Part shown: positions 36,773 through 45,663 of the stretch, in pieces
Layout of the letters: each line of letters begins with the position of its first letter
Position numbering within the stretch: the stretch's first letter is position 1
Origin: Methanosarcina sp. UBA289
GTDB taxonomy: Archaea > Halobacteriota > Methanosarcinia > Methanosarcinales > Methanosarcinaceae
Direction of reading: 5' to 3'
Length of the DNA: 64,000 bases
Assembly: GCA_002496565.1 (NCBI GenBank)
Contig: DAKJ01000017.1
Location: 245,998-309,997, forward strand
Notes under the pieces: generated by a model
Database searches by the model: none
What the model was told of the DNA's origin: nothing
The model's input: only the letters and a program-made list of their open reading frames with translations
Position numbers and translations under genes: made by a program

Positions 36773-37446
36773 GTCACAAATAATTATATCCCGAACACTT
36801 TTAAAAAAATTAACTTGTCAATCGGAATTCAACTCATAGCAGGTTATTTAAAGGATAGTTCATCCCAAAAACAACCTTTATTCTCACATTAATAAAAGTT
36901 TTAAATTAATTTTTATCGTTGGAAACTTGAGTTTTTATTCAGAATTTGAGAACTAAGATCATATCTTAAAATTAAACTTGATCCTAATTGAGATAGGACT
37001 TATGCATTTGAACCGAAAAACGGTAACATTTAATGTTTACTGTACTTGATTTTATATTTTGAATGCATATAGTCCTATGAGATAGAGTGATAACTTAAGA
37101 TTAGTGTGTATCTGAATTCCAGAAAACTTATGATCTAAAGTTGAAATTAACGGGATTTGTTCTCCAATTGGAGAAATGCTTTTGGATTTTAAGATATCCT
37201 CGATTAAAAATTGACTCTGAAAAAGAAAATGGTTTCAAGGGAACTCCAGCAATGGCAGAAAAATAACTGATCATACGTGGAAATTGGAAATTGCTAACTT
37301 ATAGGGCCCTGTTCAATAACTTGGGAATACAGCCAGGTTTCAATACCTGCAAAAATGATTCAATTTGATTATATCAAGCTGTCTGCTAGGAAAAACAGTT
37401 GAAAAACTAAAACTTTATTGAATATAAACTTTGGGAGTATGGTATT
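36773..37446. other. Gene-free spacer with one MITE-like element
   Basis: About 670 bp between the IS630 copy and the crystallin gene. Apart from the element at 36993-37078 no structure is recognised. Confidence 0.5.
36993..37078. mobile_element. MITE-like element 1 (86 bp)
   Basis: Terminal inverted repeats ATAGGACTTATGCATT and AATGCATATAGTCCTAT (one-base gap) around an AT-rich core; GAG borders both sides as a possible target duplication. The right half (TGTACTTGATTTTATA onward) recurs at 38265-38300. Confidence 0.65.
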
Positions 37447-37785
37447 ATGGGAAAAGAGATATTCGGTACTTTGAGGAAGATACTGTATGTTTTATTATTG
37501 GCCTTTTCTGTGATATCTGCAACAGCTGGAACAGTAAGCGCAGCAGAAGTAATTGTATATGGGCTTATTAACTTTGGGGGAGAAAATCTTGACACTACTT
37601 CTGATCAACCAAGCGTTGGATTGAACGACAAGATATCATCAATTAAGGTCATGTCAGGTACATGGAGATTCTATGAATATCCAAATTATGGAGGTCGTTA
37701 TTGGGATCTTGGACCAGGAGAATATTCCTCGGTGGGAAGTGCTGGTATACCCGACAATTTAATCTCGTCTTTTAAACAGATTTAA
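37447..37785 (+). CDS. Secreted beta/gamma-crystallin domain protein (M-crystallin-like)
   Basis: 112 aa. A signal peptide (basic start, then VLLLAFSVISATAGTVSAA) precedes one beta/gamma-crystallin domain of two Greek-key motifs. The calcium-binding N/D-N/D-x-x-S-S motifs are present as NDKISS and DNLISS, and RFYEYPNYGGRYWDLGPGEY is nearly the sequence I know for M-crystallin of Methanosarcina acetivorans. That protein binds Ca2+ tightly. The added signal peptide suggests export; function in the cell is unknown. A single gene flanked by mobile-element debris. Confidence 0.88.
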   Translation: MGKEIFGTLRKILYVLLLAFSVISATAGTVSAAEVIVYGLINFGGENLDTTSDQPSVGLNDKISSIKVMSGTWRFYEYPNYGGRYWDLGPGEYSSVGSAGIPDNLISSFKQI

Positions 37786-37798
37786 AAAAAACATTTTT

Positions 37799-38093
37799 GT
37801 AGTGTCCACTTTGAATCTATAATCCCTGCTTTTCTTGCAGGTGTATTTTTACATCCAACGCTTCTTCCATCTTTATACTTTAATTCCACATGCTTTCTAC
37901 AGAAGTTGAAACGGGTACAGTAAAGCGTCATTTGATTTGCCATTATGCTACACTCAGATGCAAGTCTAACTATTGCTTTAAAGTAGCTGACTGTATCCTT
38001 AAAACATCAGCAATAGCTTCATTACTCATTCCTTTCATGGAAATATTTAGGATTAAATCAATGATGGTATATTCTTTTTTACGAAGGTTATAA
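37799..38093 (-). pseudogene. Decayed transposase fragment (IS1-type N-terminal region)
   Basis: On the minus strand EYTIIDLILNISMKGMSNEAIADVLRIQSATLKQ can be read before a stop; this is the helix-turn-helix part of a transposase N-terminal domain. Sequence further downstream contains several stops and frame changes. The match is to the general pattern of Methanosarcina IS1-like proteins from memory, so the family is tentative. Confidence 0.4.
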
Positions 38094-38098
38094 TAATA

Positions 38099-38215
38099 GG
38101 GTTTACGCACTTATGATGGAAAAAAACAAGTGCAATAAACGTCATAGTTATAATTTGGATATTTGGAAGTTATGAGTTTATTGCTATTGGTTTTGTACTT
38201 CAAGTGCGTAAGTCC
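38099..38215. mobile_element. MITE-like element 2 (117 bp)
   Basis: Terminal inverted repeats GGGTTTACGCACTT and AAGTGCGTAAGTCC (12 of 14 match). The GGACTTACGCA end resembles termini of IS5-type elements. No coding capacity. Confidence 0.65.
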
Positions 38216-38264
38216 TTGCATTAAGCCTCCAGATGTAAAACACTAAACCAGTCACAATGCCGAA

Positions 38265-38300
38265 TGTGCTTGATTTTATACGTTAAGTGAATAAGTCCCA
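38265..38300. mobile_element. Partial copy related to MITE-like element 1
   Basis: GTGCTTGATTTTATAC followed by AAGTGAATAAGTCCCA matches the right half of the element at 36993-37078 in order and spacing; the left end is missing or unrecognisable. Confidence 0.5.
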
Positions 38301-38313
38301 TATTCACAAACTT

Positions 38314-41300
38314 TTATGGTAAATTTGGAAATGTCTTATGATAAGGCTCATTACCCATATACTGTTTCCATTCCTTTGGTGTAAGATTTCGGGTTAAACG
38401 ATGGCTAGCTTGATTAATAAGATCTTCTGTATTACATATCCATAAATGCGCGGTATTGTCATCACTCGCCGTAGCGATATATTTTCCATCAGGACTGAAT
38501 ACGATATTATTCACTGGACCATTATGTTTCAGAACTAAAATCTCTTTACCTGTTGATGCATCCCATAAACGTGCGGTATTGTCAGCACTTGCAGTAGCAA
38601 CATATTTTCCATCAGGATTGAATACGACATTATTCACCGAAGCGTCATGATTCAAAACTAAAATCTCTTTACCTGTAAATGCATCCCATAAACGTGCGGT
38701 TTTATCATCACTCGCCGTAGCAACGTATTTTCCATCAGGACTGAACATAACATTATTCACCGAAGAATTATGATTCAAAACTAAAATCTCTTTACCTGTA
38801 AATGTATCCCATAAACGTGCGGTTTTATCATCACTTGCCGTAGCAATGTATTTTCCATCAGTACTGAACGCAACATTATTTACCCAACCACTATGGTTTA
38901 GAACAAAAATTTGTTTACCTGTAGATACGTTCCATAAACGTGCTTTGTGGTCTTTGCTAGCTGTTGAAATGTATTTTCCATTAGGACTGAATACAACTTT
39001 GTATACCCAACTATCATGTTTCAGAATAGAGATATTTTTGCCTGTCGATGCATCCCATAAGCGTGCGGTATTGTCGATACTCGCTGTAGCAACATATTTT
39101 CCATCAGGACTGAATACAACATTATTCACCGGACCTTCATGTTTGAGAGAATCAAAAATCTCTTTACCTGTCGATGCATCCCATAAACATGAGGTATTGT
39201 CATTACTCGCCGTAGCAACATATTTTCCATCAGGACTGAATACAACATTATTCACCGGATCATCATGTATTAGAAGGAAAATTTGTTTACCTGTGGTTGC
39301 ATCCCATAAACATGCAGTATTGTCAGCACTCACCGTAGCAACATATTTTCCATCAGGACTGAACACAACATTATTCACCGAAGCATTATGATTCAAAACA
39401 GTAGTGGATACATCCCATAAACGTGCAGTATTGTCAGCACTTGCAGTAGCAACATATTTTCCGCTAGGACTGAACACAACATTATTCACCGAAGCATCAT
39501 GATTCAAAACTAAAATCTGTTTACTTGTGGTTGCATCCCATAAACATGCGGTATTGTCAAAACTCGCAGTAGCGATATATTTTCCATCAGGACTGAATAT
39601 GATATTGTTCACTGGACCATTATGTTTCAGAGGGAAAATTTGTTTACCTGTGGTTGCATCCCATAAACATGCAGTATTGTCAAAACTCGCCGTAGCGATA
39701 TATTTTCCATCAGGACTGAATACAATATCATTTATCGGACCAGCATGCCTCAGAAGGAAAATTTGTTTACCTGTAGCTGCATCCCATAAACATGCAGTAT
39801 TGTCATCACTCGCCGTAGCGATATATTTTCCATCAGGACTGAATACGATATTATTCACTGGACCATTATGTTTCAGAACTAAGATTGGTTCACCTGTAAA
39901 TGCATCCCATATGCGTGATGTATTGTCAAAACTCGCCGTAGCGATATATTTTCCATCAGGACTGAATACAACATCATTTACCGGACCAGCATGATTCAAA
40001 ACTAAAATCTGTTTACCTGTGATTGCATCCCACAAACGTGCGGTTTTGTCATTACTCGCCGTAGCAACATATTTTCCATTAAGACTGAATACGATATTAT
40101 TCACTGAACCATCATGATTAAGAGTAATATTTTTACCTGTAGATGCGTCCCATAAACTTGCAGTATTGTCATTACTCGCCGTAGCAACATATTTTCCATC
40201 AGGACTAAATATAACATCATTCACCCATTGATCATGATTTAAAACTAAAATCTCTTTACCTGTAAGTGCATCCCATAAACGTGAGGTATTGTCATTACTC
40301 GCCGTAGAAACGTATTTTCCATCAGGACTAAATACAATATCATTCACCCATTGATCATGATTCAAAAATACAACTTTATGAGGTATGAGTAACAATCCCT
40401 GACGTATTAACTGATCAGCGGTCGATGTTCTGCTAATATTAAATGATTCGATAGCAAGAAGAACACTTTTATCCAGAGTCCTAGGATCTTGAGAGAGAAT
40501 ACTGGATTGTAAATTTAATTTCGAAGCACTAGTTTCTTTCGTCTTTTCTTCAGCTTCTTTCGTCTTATCTTCAGCATGCTGTTTCTGACTCTTGGCTCTT
40601 GTTCTCTGTACCTCAGCAAGCTGTTTCTGCGTCTCGGCTTTTTTTCTCAGTTCTTCAGCTATCTGTTTCTGTTCTTCAGCTAGCTTTGTCTGTTCTCCAG
40701 CAAGATGGCTCTTTTCTTCAGCTAGCTTTGTCTGTTCTTCAGCAAGATGGCTCTGCTTCTCTACTTCTTTAGTCTTTTCTTCAGCAAGATTACTCTTTTC
40801 TTCAGCAATCAGTTTCTGAGAAAATGCAAGTCCGGCTAAAATTAAAATGACAATTGAAAAGACTCCAAGTGTCTTAATTTTGCGGCGTAGGATCCTTTCT
40901 TTTTCAGCCCTCTCTTTCTCTAGCCGTTCTTTCTCTAGCCGTTCTTTCTTTAGCTTTTCTTTCTCTGCCCATTCTTTCTCTAGCCTTTCTTTTTCTAGCC
41001 TTCCTTTCTCTGTCCTTTTTATCTCTGCCAGTTTATCATTAAAAACCTTGTTAGAAGATAGTATTGGCTCGATAAACCTGTCGTGAGTCAGTTCATACCA
41101 GCGTGCACCTGCCCGCCACTCGGCTCTGATAAGGTGCATGCTTTCAAGCACATCAATGGCTGCATTGGGAACATCACAGGTGCACGCTGGAGCCCGATAA
41201 ACCATCCCCCGTGTCCCCATAGCCGTTATCAGCACTTCGCCACACAATCTGCGCAGGCCTTCTTCATCAATGCGTGCCTTCTCTGCTGATGCCCTTATAG

Positions 41301-42216
41301 CCTCTTCATAAAACCTGTAAAGTTCCTGTTCCACATTGCCATAGGTTTTCAGGTGCTGAAATGTGATTTGCTTCACCTCTGGAGGTAACTCACGCCAGAG
41401 GTTCTGGCATACTACCTGAAGTTGCACAGCCTCTATGAACTCTCCTGTTACCTCAGCGGTTTTGCCTGGTGTTGTTTCAACTCGAATCGTCAATAAATCA
41501 TCGACAAGTTTTTCTGCTACCCCTTCTGCAAAAAAACGGCCAGTATATCTCAAAGGCTCTTTGATTGCCAGCAGGGCAGCATCACTGCGCAGACGCTCCA
41601 TGTGAAAACGCGTCCGCAATCTGTCGGGGAGAAGATAAGCATAAGGGTCTAGCTGAGCTATGAAATCCTCCCGCATGACAAAAACCACCCTTAAAAGGGG
41701 GTCTGCTTCCAGAGCAGTACTTACTTGCTCAAAAAATCCATCTTTATCTTTCCAACGGTCTTGATATAAAGAGAATATTTCCTCAAACTGATCGAAGATG
41801 ACGGCACGGGGTAAAGGCATGCCATCTTCATCTTGCATATGCTCCTGTTTATTCAAAAAGTCAACAAGTCTCATTTTAGCCAGGCTCTCAATATCATATT
41901 CACCTTCAGCCCAACTTGTGAGCGTATTAAAGACATATATGTTTGAAATCTCGTCAGTTTTTGTATATTCCAAAATTGTGCCTTTAACTCGCGCCACCGG
42001 AAAAACTTCAAACTGGTTTTCCTTAAGGAGAGGAATAAGCCCTGCATTGAGAAGTGAAGTCTTACCTGCACCCGACTGGGCATAGACGAGAACCAGATTA
42101 TGTGCAATGACTAGGGACAGGAGATCTCGAGCTTCCCGGTTTCTTCCAAAAAAAATGAATTCATCTTCCTGTTCAAAAGGTCGAGGGCCCACGTAAACCT
42201 GGAATTCGGGTACCAC
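38314..42216 (-). CDS. STAND ATPase with coiled coil, membrane segment and 16 WD40 repeats
   Basis: 1300 aa. Residues 10-380 are an nSTAND1-type ATPase: PRPFEQEDEFIFFGR entry motif, Walker A AQSGAGKTS at 46-54 and Walker B VIFDQFEEIF at 139-148. Residues 395-445 are a Lys/Glu coiled coil, 449-466 one membrane helix, 470-570 a second coiled coil (LAEE/KLAEEQ heptads). Sixteen WD40 repeats of about 41 aa (618-1275, core VFSPDGKYVATAS) form the sensor. The GTG start has GGGAGG nine bases upstream, inside the remnant SIR2 gene. STAND proteins of this layout switch on effector proteases or nucleases; here the effector is probably the SIR2-CHAT protein. The repeats are close to identical, a sign of recent expansion. 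Confidence 0.9.
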   Translation of the reverse strand: MVPEFQVYVGPRPFEQEDEFIFFGRNREARDLLSLVIAHNLVLVYAQSGAGKTSLLNAGLIPLLKENQFEVFPVARVKGTILEYTKTDEISNIYVFNTLTSWAEGEYDIESLAKMRLVDFLNKQEHMQDEDGMPLPRAVIFDQFEEIFSLYQDRWKDKDGFFEQVSTALEADPLLRVVFVMREDFIAQLDPYAYLLPDRLRTRFHMERLRSDAALLAIKEPLRYTGRFFAEGVAEKLVDDLLTIRVETTPGKTAEVTGEFIEAVQLQVVCQNLWRELPPEVKQITFQHLKTYGNVEQELYRFYEEAIRASAEKARIDEEGLRRLCGEVLITAMGTRGMVYRAPACTCDVPNAAIDVLESMHLIRAEWRAGARWYELTHDRFIEPILSSNKVFNDKLAEIKRTEKGRLEKERLEKEWAEKEKLKKERLEKERLEKERAEKERILRRKIKTLGVFSIVILILAGLAFSQKLIAEEKSNLAEEKTKEVEKQSHLAEEQTKLAEEKSHLAGEQTKLAEEQKQIAEELRKKAETQKQLAEVQRTRAKSQKQHAEDKTKEAEEKTKETSASKLNLQSSILSQDPRTLDKSVLLAIESFNISRTSTADQLIRQGLLLIPHKVVFLNHDQWVNDIVFSPDGKYVSTASNDNTSRLWDALTGKEILVLNHDQWVNDVIFSPDGKYVATASNDNTASLWDASTGKNITLNHDGSVNNIVFSLNGKYVATASNDKTARLWDAITGKQILVLNHAGPVNDVVFSPDGKYIATASFDNTSRIWDAFTGEPILVLKHNGPVNNIVFSPDGKYIATASDDNTACLWDAATGKQIFLLRHAGPINDIVFSPDGKYIATASFDNTACLWDATTGKQIFPLKHNGPVNNIIFSPDGKYIATASFDNTACLWDATTSKQILVLNHDASVNNVVFSPSGKYVATASADNTARLWDVSTTVLNHNASVNNVVFSPDGKYVATVSADNTACLWDATTGKQIFLLIHDDPVNNVVFSPDGKYVATASNDNTSCLWDASTGKEIFDSLKHEGPVNNVVFSPDGKYVATASIDNTARLWDASTGKNISILKHDSWVYKVVFSPNGKYISTASKDHKARLWNVSTGKQIFVLNHSGWVNNVAFSTDGKYIATASDDKTARLWDTFTGKEILVLNHNSSVNNVMFSPDGKYVATASDDKTARLWDAFTGKEILVLNHDASVNNVVFNPDGKYVATASADNTARLWDASTGKEILVLKHNGPVNNIVFSPDGKYIATASDDNTAHLWICNTEDLINQASHRLTRNLTPKEWKQYMGNEPYHKTFPNLP

Positions 42217-42528
42217 TATTGAAAGCCTCCCATTGTGTTCTCAATTCTGCGGAAGACAGTTCTTTGATTTTTCTACACATCTCTTCCTTAGAGTCATAAG
42301 GTCTTCAACCACAGTCACAAGCTCCACCCGTGTCAAGTCATCCGAGTCTTCCATTGGGTAGTCGTACTCTTTTGCCCACTCATTTGCAATCTGGGAAATA
42401 ATCAAATTCTTTTCAGAACAGGCCCCAGATCCAAGAAAAGGAGTACACTTCCCATTCTTGATTCTCTTAAGAAGGATATCCCAATCCTTAACTTCCAGCA
42501 TGGTTGGCACTAATAACATCCTCCACAA
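42217..42528 (-). pseudogene. SIR2-domain gene with internal deletion
   Basis: Its first 60 codons nearly equal those of the SIR2-CHAT gene (LLVPTML, KDWDILLKRI, CTPFLGSGACSEK). Homology continues weakly to about codon 95, then jumps to the codons for RTxWEAFN (about residue 292 of the intact protein), out of frame, giving an early stop. Some 195 codons are missing. The retained 3' end carries the GGGAGG ribosome binding site of the STAND gene. It shows that a second SIR2 gene once preceded the STAND gene directly. Confidence 0.8.
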
Positions 42529-42847
42529 AGTTCAAAATTCAAATCACTTCTCCAATTGGATACTAAGCAACGCTAATTTCAAATCCAGATCGTAAATTTT
42601 CCAGAAATTTAGAATTTGCACAGATATATGAGAATTTCTGTCCTGAAGTACTGTTTTTTAGCTGTATTTTAATGAGAATAACTGTAAATACGGGATTGGC
42701 GAAAGAGAGGAGCTTTAGGGGAGAATTGTTACTTTGTTCTATTGCTCGGCTTTCATTATCAGATTTCAGGGAAAAATTCTAAATATTTAAACCCCCGGAG
42801 CTTATTTGAACCTGGAATTTAAATGACACTCCACATCGTCTCAATCC
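42529..42847. other. Spacer between the two SIR2 copies
   Basis: About 320 bp, AT-rich, no frame. Its left edge resembles the sequence before the intact SIR2-CHAT gene for only a few bases, so the duplication did not include a long promoter. Confidence 0.45.
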
Positions 42848-44392
42848 TTATTTGTTGAGCTGTGACAATAACGACTGATCCTTCTTTACTAAAACCGGTG
42901 TTAGATGCTCTGGAATACCTTGTAGTTGAATTTGTACACACCCAAATCTATATGCCTCTTCAATGCTAAGCCCTCCTCCTAATGCCTGGTAAAAACCAAT
43001 AGCAAAGGCAATAGCAGCTTTATCGCCGATTGCCTGGTTCATGCCAATGACATATTTGATGTGTTTAGCGATGGCTTTTGCCTGAATCTCTGCGTAACAA
43101 GCGTTCAAAATTACACAATTCACCTGACCGCTAAATTGTTCAAACAATGCGGCAAGCGCATCAGGATCGATCGGGTGAGTTTTCCCTGCTAGATCCTCAA
43201 AGCACAACGCACCTGTAGGTGTGCCATGACCAGAAAAATGGACGATATGTGGCTGTGTATCAAGCAAAGCTTGGGATATATCTGATGGGCGAACTGACAA
43301 TTGTGGCAATAATGTAAAGCGGTCCCGAAATTTAGCCAATTTCAGTTTTTCTTGAATCTCTCGAAATTCTTCACCAAGCCGCAAGCGAGATTCATTAGTG
43401 GGATCGGCTGCTAAGAAGAGTATCGAAACCTTATTGGTTTTTTCTTTAATTAGAAAACGTCGCCTATTTTCAGCATCTATTTTTGTGATATCACGATTGA
43501 AAGCCTCCCATCGTGTTCTCAATTCTGCGGCAAATTCGCAGCAATTATGCCAGTATACCTGGATATGAAGATCCTCAAAATAGCGATCCAGATATTTCTG
43601 AGCTTTTTCTTCTTGGGTCTCAGAAACATTCCCTGGCACGAGCTGTACAGATATGTGCTTTCTACCCATCATACTTCTTCCTATGTATTCATCAAGAATC
43701 CGGCAAAGAACACGGAAATCCCAATCAGTTACCTTGTAGCCTAGAAGAAGAAGAGATGTGCCTCCAAATGCCTCCTGAATACGCGGAGGAAGCAGGTTTT
43801 CTACCTTTGAAACAGCAACAAGGAAGTCCAGATAATCGTCCTCTGTTAGAACTAAAGACTCTGGTATTTTATAGCAGCCATGGAGGTGATATACTAAGGG
43901 TTTTTCAGGAGTGGGGTCGAAGTCTGATGACGTTGGTTTGCGTTTTATGATGTATTCATTCCACCGACATATTTCCTGGATTGGTGTTTTGCCACGGCTT
44001 TTAAGAGCTCGCACCATGAGGTCATCGTAAGTTGTGGAAATATAAACTGGTAGTGGGAGATCGGCTAGCACTCCGTGAATTTCATCAGGAGTTTCAAAGT
44101 ATGTTGGTGTAATTTCTTCTGACAGTTCAGCGATTTTATTACAAATCTCATCCCTTGGAAACATCTTGTCTCCTTCGGTTACAGCCACAAACTGAGCCAC
44201 CCGTGTCAAGTCATCCGAGTCTTCCATTGGGTAGTCGTACTCTTCTGCCCACTCATTTGCAATCTGGGAAATAACAGAAATCTTTTCAGAACAGGCCCCA
44301 GATCCAAGAAAAGGAGTGCACTTCCCATTCTTGATTCTCTTAAGAAGGATGTCCCAATCCTTCTCTTCCAGCATGGTTGGCACTAATAACAC
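42848..44392 (-). CDS. SIR2-CHAT fusion protein (conflict-system effector)
   Basis: 514 aa. The N-terminal SIR2_2 domain (residues 10-285) shows FLGSGACSE, STTYDDLM, HLHG at 169-172 and LLLLGY; such domains often degrade NAD+ in antiviral systems. The usual Asn of TTNYD is Thr here. The C-terminal CHAT (caspase-like) domain, 320-500, has catalytic His389 in HFSGHG and Cys432 in LNACYA. The start is taken at GTG 44392, conserved as ATG in the pseudogene copy, but GTG 44383 or ATG 44374 are possible. It lies between the Trypco1 gene and the STAND-WD40 gene, all co-directional. CHAT and STAND partners are well known in conflict systems; activity is untested. Confidence 0.88.
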   Translation of the reverse strand: MLLVPTMLEEKDWDILLKRIKNGKCTPFLGSGACSEKISVISQIANEWAEEYDYPMEDSDDLTRVAQFVAVTEGDKMFPRDEICNKIAELSEEITPTYFETPDEIHGVLADLPLPVYISTTYDDLMVRALKSRGKTPIQEICRWNEYIIKRKPTSSDFDPTPEKPLVYHLHGCYKIPESLVLTEDDYLDFLVAVSKVENLLPPRIQEAFGGTSLLLLGYKVTDWDFRVLCRILDEYIGRSMMGRKHISVQLVPGNVSETQEEKAQKYLDRYFEDLHIQVYWHNCCEFAAELRTRWEAFNRDITKIDAENRRRFLIKEKTNKVSILFLAADPTNESRLRLGEEFREIQEKLKLAKFRDRFTLLPQLSVRPSDISQALLDTQPHIVHFSGHGTPTGALCFEDLAGKTHPIDPDALAALFEQFSGQVNCVILNACYAEIQAKAIAKHIKYVIGMNQAIGDKAAIAFAIGFYQALGGGLSIEEAYRFGCVQIQLQGIPEHLTPVLVKKDQSLLSQLNK

Positions 44393-44531
44393 TCTCCACA
44401 GAGTTAAGTTCTCTTCTCAATATTTCTCGTGTTTATTCTCCCCACTCACCTTTCTTTCCACTCACCTGCTGTCTTGAAAGCAGATTAAAAATCAGGGCAC
44501 AGAATGGAAGTGTTTTCAACTTCTCTCTTTC

Positions 44532-44858
44532 TCAATTCTTCCAGGTCAAAGTCACATTAAAATTAGCACCCGTACCCGCTGCTATAAACATACCGGCTTT
44601 TAAATCCATTGAAATGCCAAAAGAAACTTTAACTTCTTCCGGTTGCTTACTGAGGTCTTTTAACCTATTCAATACAGTATTAGAGACAGGCTTTACAATA
44701 CCAAGCGATTCTTCAAATGTCTGATTTGTGATATTTACTATTTCACGAGATGTAGATGAACGTGAAACACGAGTTATTTCCCCTTCAACTTCAGCCTCTT
44801 CTGCTTCTATTAATACAGTACTGCCGTCTTCCAGAGTAAATTTTACAAGGCGTTTCAT
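44532..44858 (-). CDS. Trypco1 (CU044_2847-type) conflict-associated protein
   Basis: 108 aa. MKRLVKFTLEDGSTVLIEAEE at the start, a central TFEESLGIVKPVSNTVLNRL helix and the closing EVKVSFGISMDLKAG...ANFNVTLTW match the trypsin-co-occurring domain 1 family, described from STAND/protease conflict systems. It is thought to be a regulatory or adaptor component next to trypsin- or CHAT-type proteases. No signal or membrane segment. It is the first gene of the cassette, 140 bp before SIR2-CHAT. No strong ribosome binding site. Confidence 0.78.
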   Translation of the reverse strand: MKRLVKFTLEDGSTVLIEAEEAEVEGEITRVSRSSTSREIVNITNQTFEESLGIVKPVSNTVLNRLKDLSKQPEEVKVSFGISMDLKAGMFIAAGTGANFNVTLTWKN

Positions 44859-45135
44859 AGAGAATCACAGGTTAGAATATTTATTAATAAAGGAGTATTT
44901 TTATGAAATAATTAAAGAATATTTAATAATATAGGAGAAATAATTATTGAATTGACAGGAAAAAGAAGTCAGAAATACAAATAAAAAGTATCTATACGAG
45001 TAAACTCTAAATTCCAGTCCTTCTGACCCACTAAGTAGAAAACTCACTGGCAATTCCAAAATAATTCATGTAATCAATATAAAAAGGATAAATCAGTTCA
45101 AGTTTCTCAGCATAGGTTTTTTCCTGCTAGAAATT

Positions 45136-45519
45136 CTATTTCTTATTCTTGAGCTTTCCCAATACCCCGAAGAAATCAAATTTATTTTCATAGGTTTTGC
45201 CTTCGTTTTTATTCTTTTCCGCTTCGAATCTTCTATCTATAATATATTCTCCAATCGGGTTGACAAAACCAAGCAGAATTCCAAGTCCTGTAAAAATATA
45301 AACCACGGTAAATATTTTCCCAAAATCAGTTTTAGGAGCAAAGTCTCCATAACCCACAGTTGCCAGAGTGATAACTGAAAAATAGAAAGAGTCAAGCCAT
45401 CCCCAGCCTTCCATCCTATGGTAAAAAATAGTACCTCCTGCGAGAGTAATCACAGTTAAATAAAGGAGGGACCTGAACTTAGGATCTTTAAGCAGCGTTT
45501 TTAGCGTCTTTAGAAACAT
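45136..45519 (-). CDS. Two-helix potassium channel
   Basis: 127 aa from the ATG at 45519; the frame extends 27 codons further to a TTG, but the N terminus from FLKTLKTLLKDPKFRS matches the usual beginning. Two membrane helices flank a pore loop with the K+ selectivity filter TVGYGD, as in Ion_trans_2 (KcsA-like) channels. The C-terminal tail is short, basic and without an RCK domain, so it is not ligand-gated in the usual way. A single gene between the conflict cassette and the ABC scar. Confidence 0.82.
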   Translation of the reverse strand: MFLKTLKTLLKDPKFRSLLYLTVITLAGGTIFYHRMEGWGWLDSFYFSVITLATVGYGDFAPKTDFGKIFTVVYIFTGLGILLGFVNPIGEYIIDRRFEAEKNKNEGKTYENKFDFFGVLGKLKNKK

Positions 45520-45663
45520 AAAGAATGTATAAAAAAAAGGAATTATTACCGTTCCCTCCAAGCATATTTTCCATCTTAGGTTAAAAAGAAATCCGTGCAA
45601 TCTGTAAATTCTGACTTAAATGGGAGCTATATCATTAACTGATACCATTAACTGATACTGTGA

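Noticed and set aside
38456..39994. Long plus-strand frames across the WD40 gene
   Set aside because: Antisense shadows created by the repeat structure of the WD40 array.
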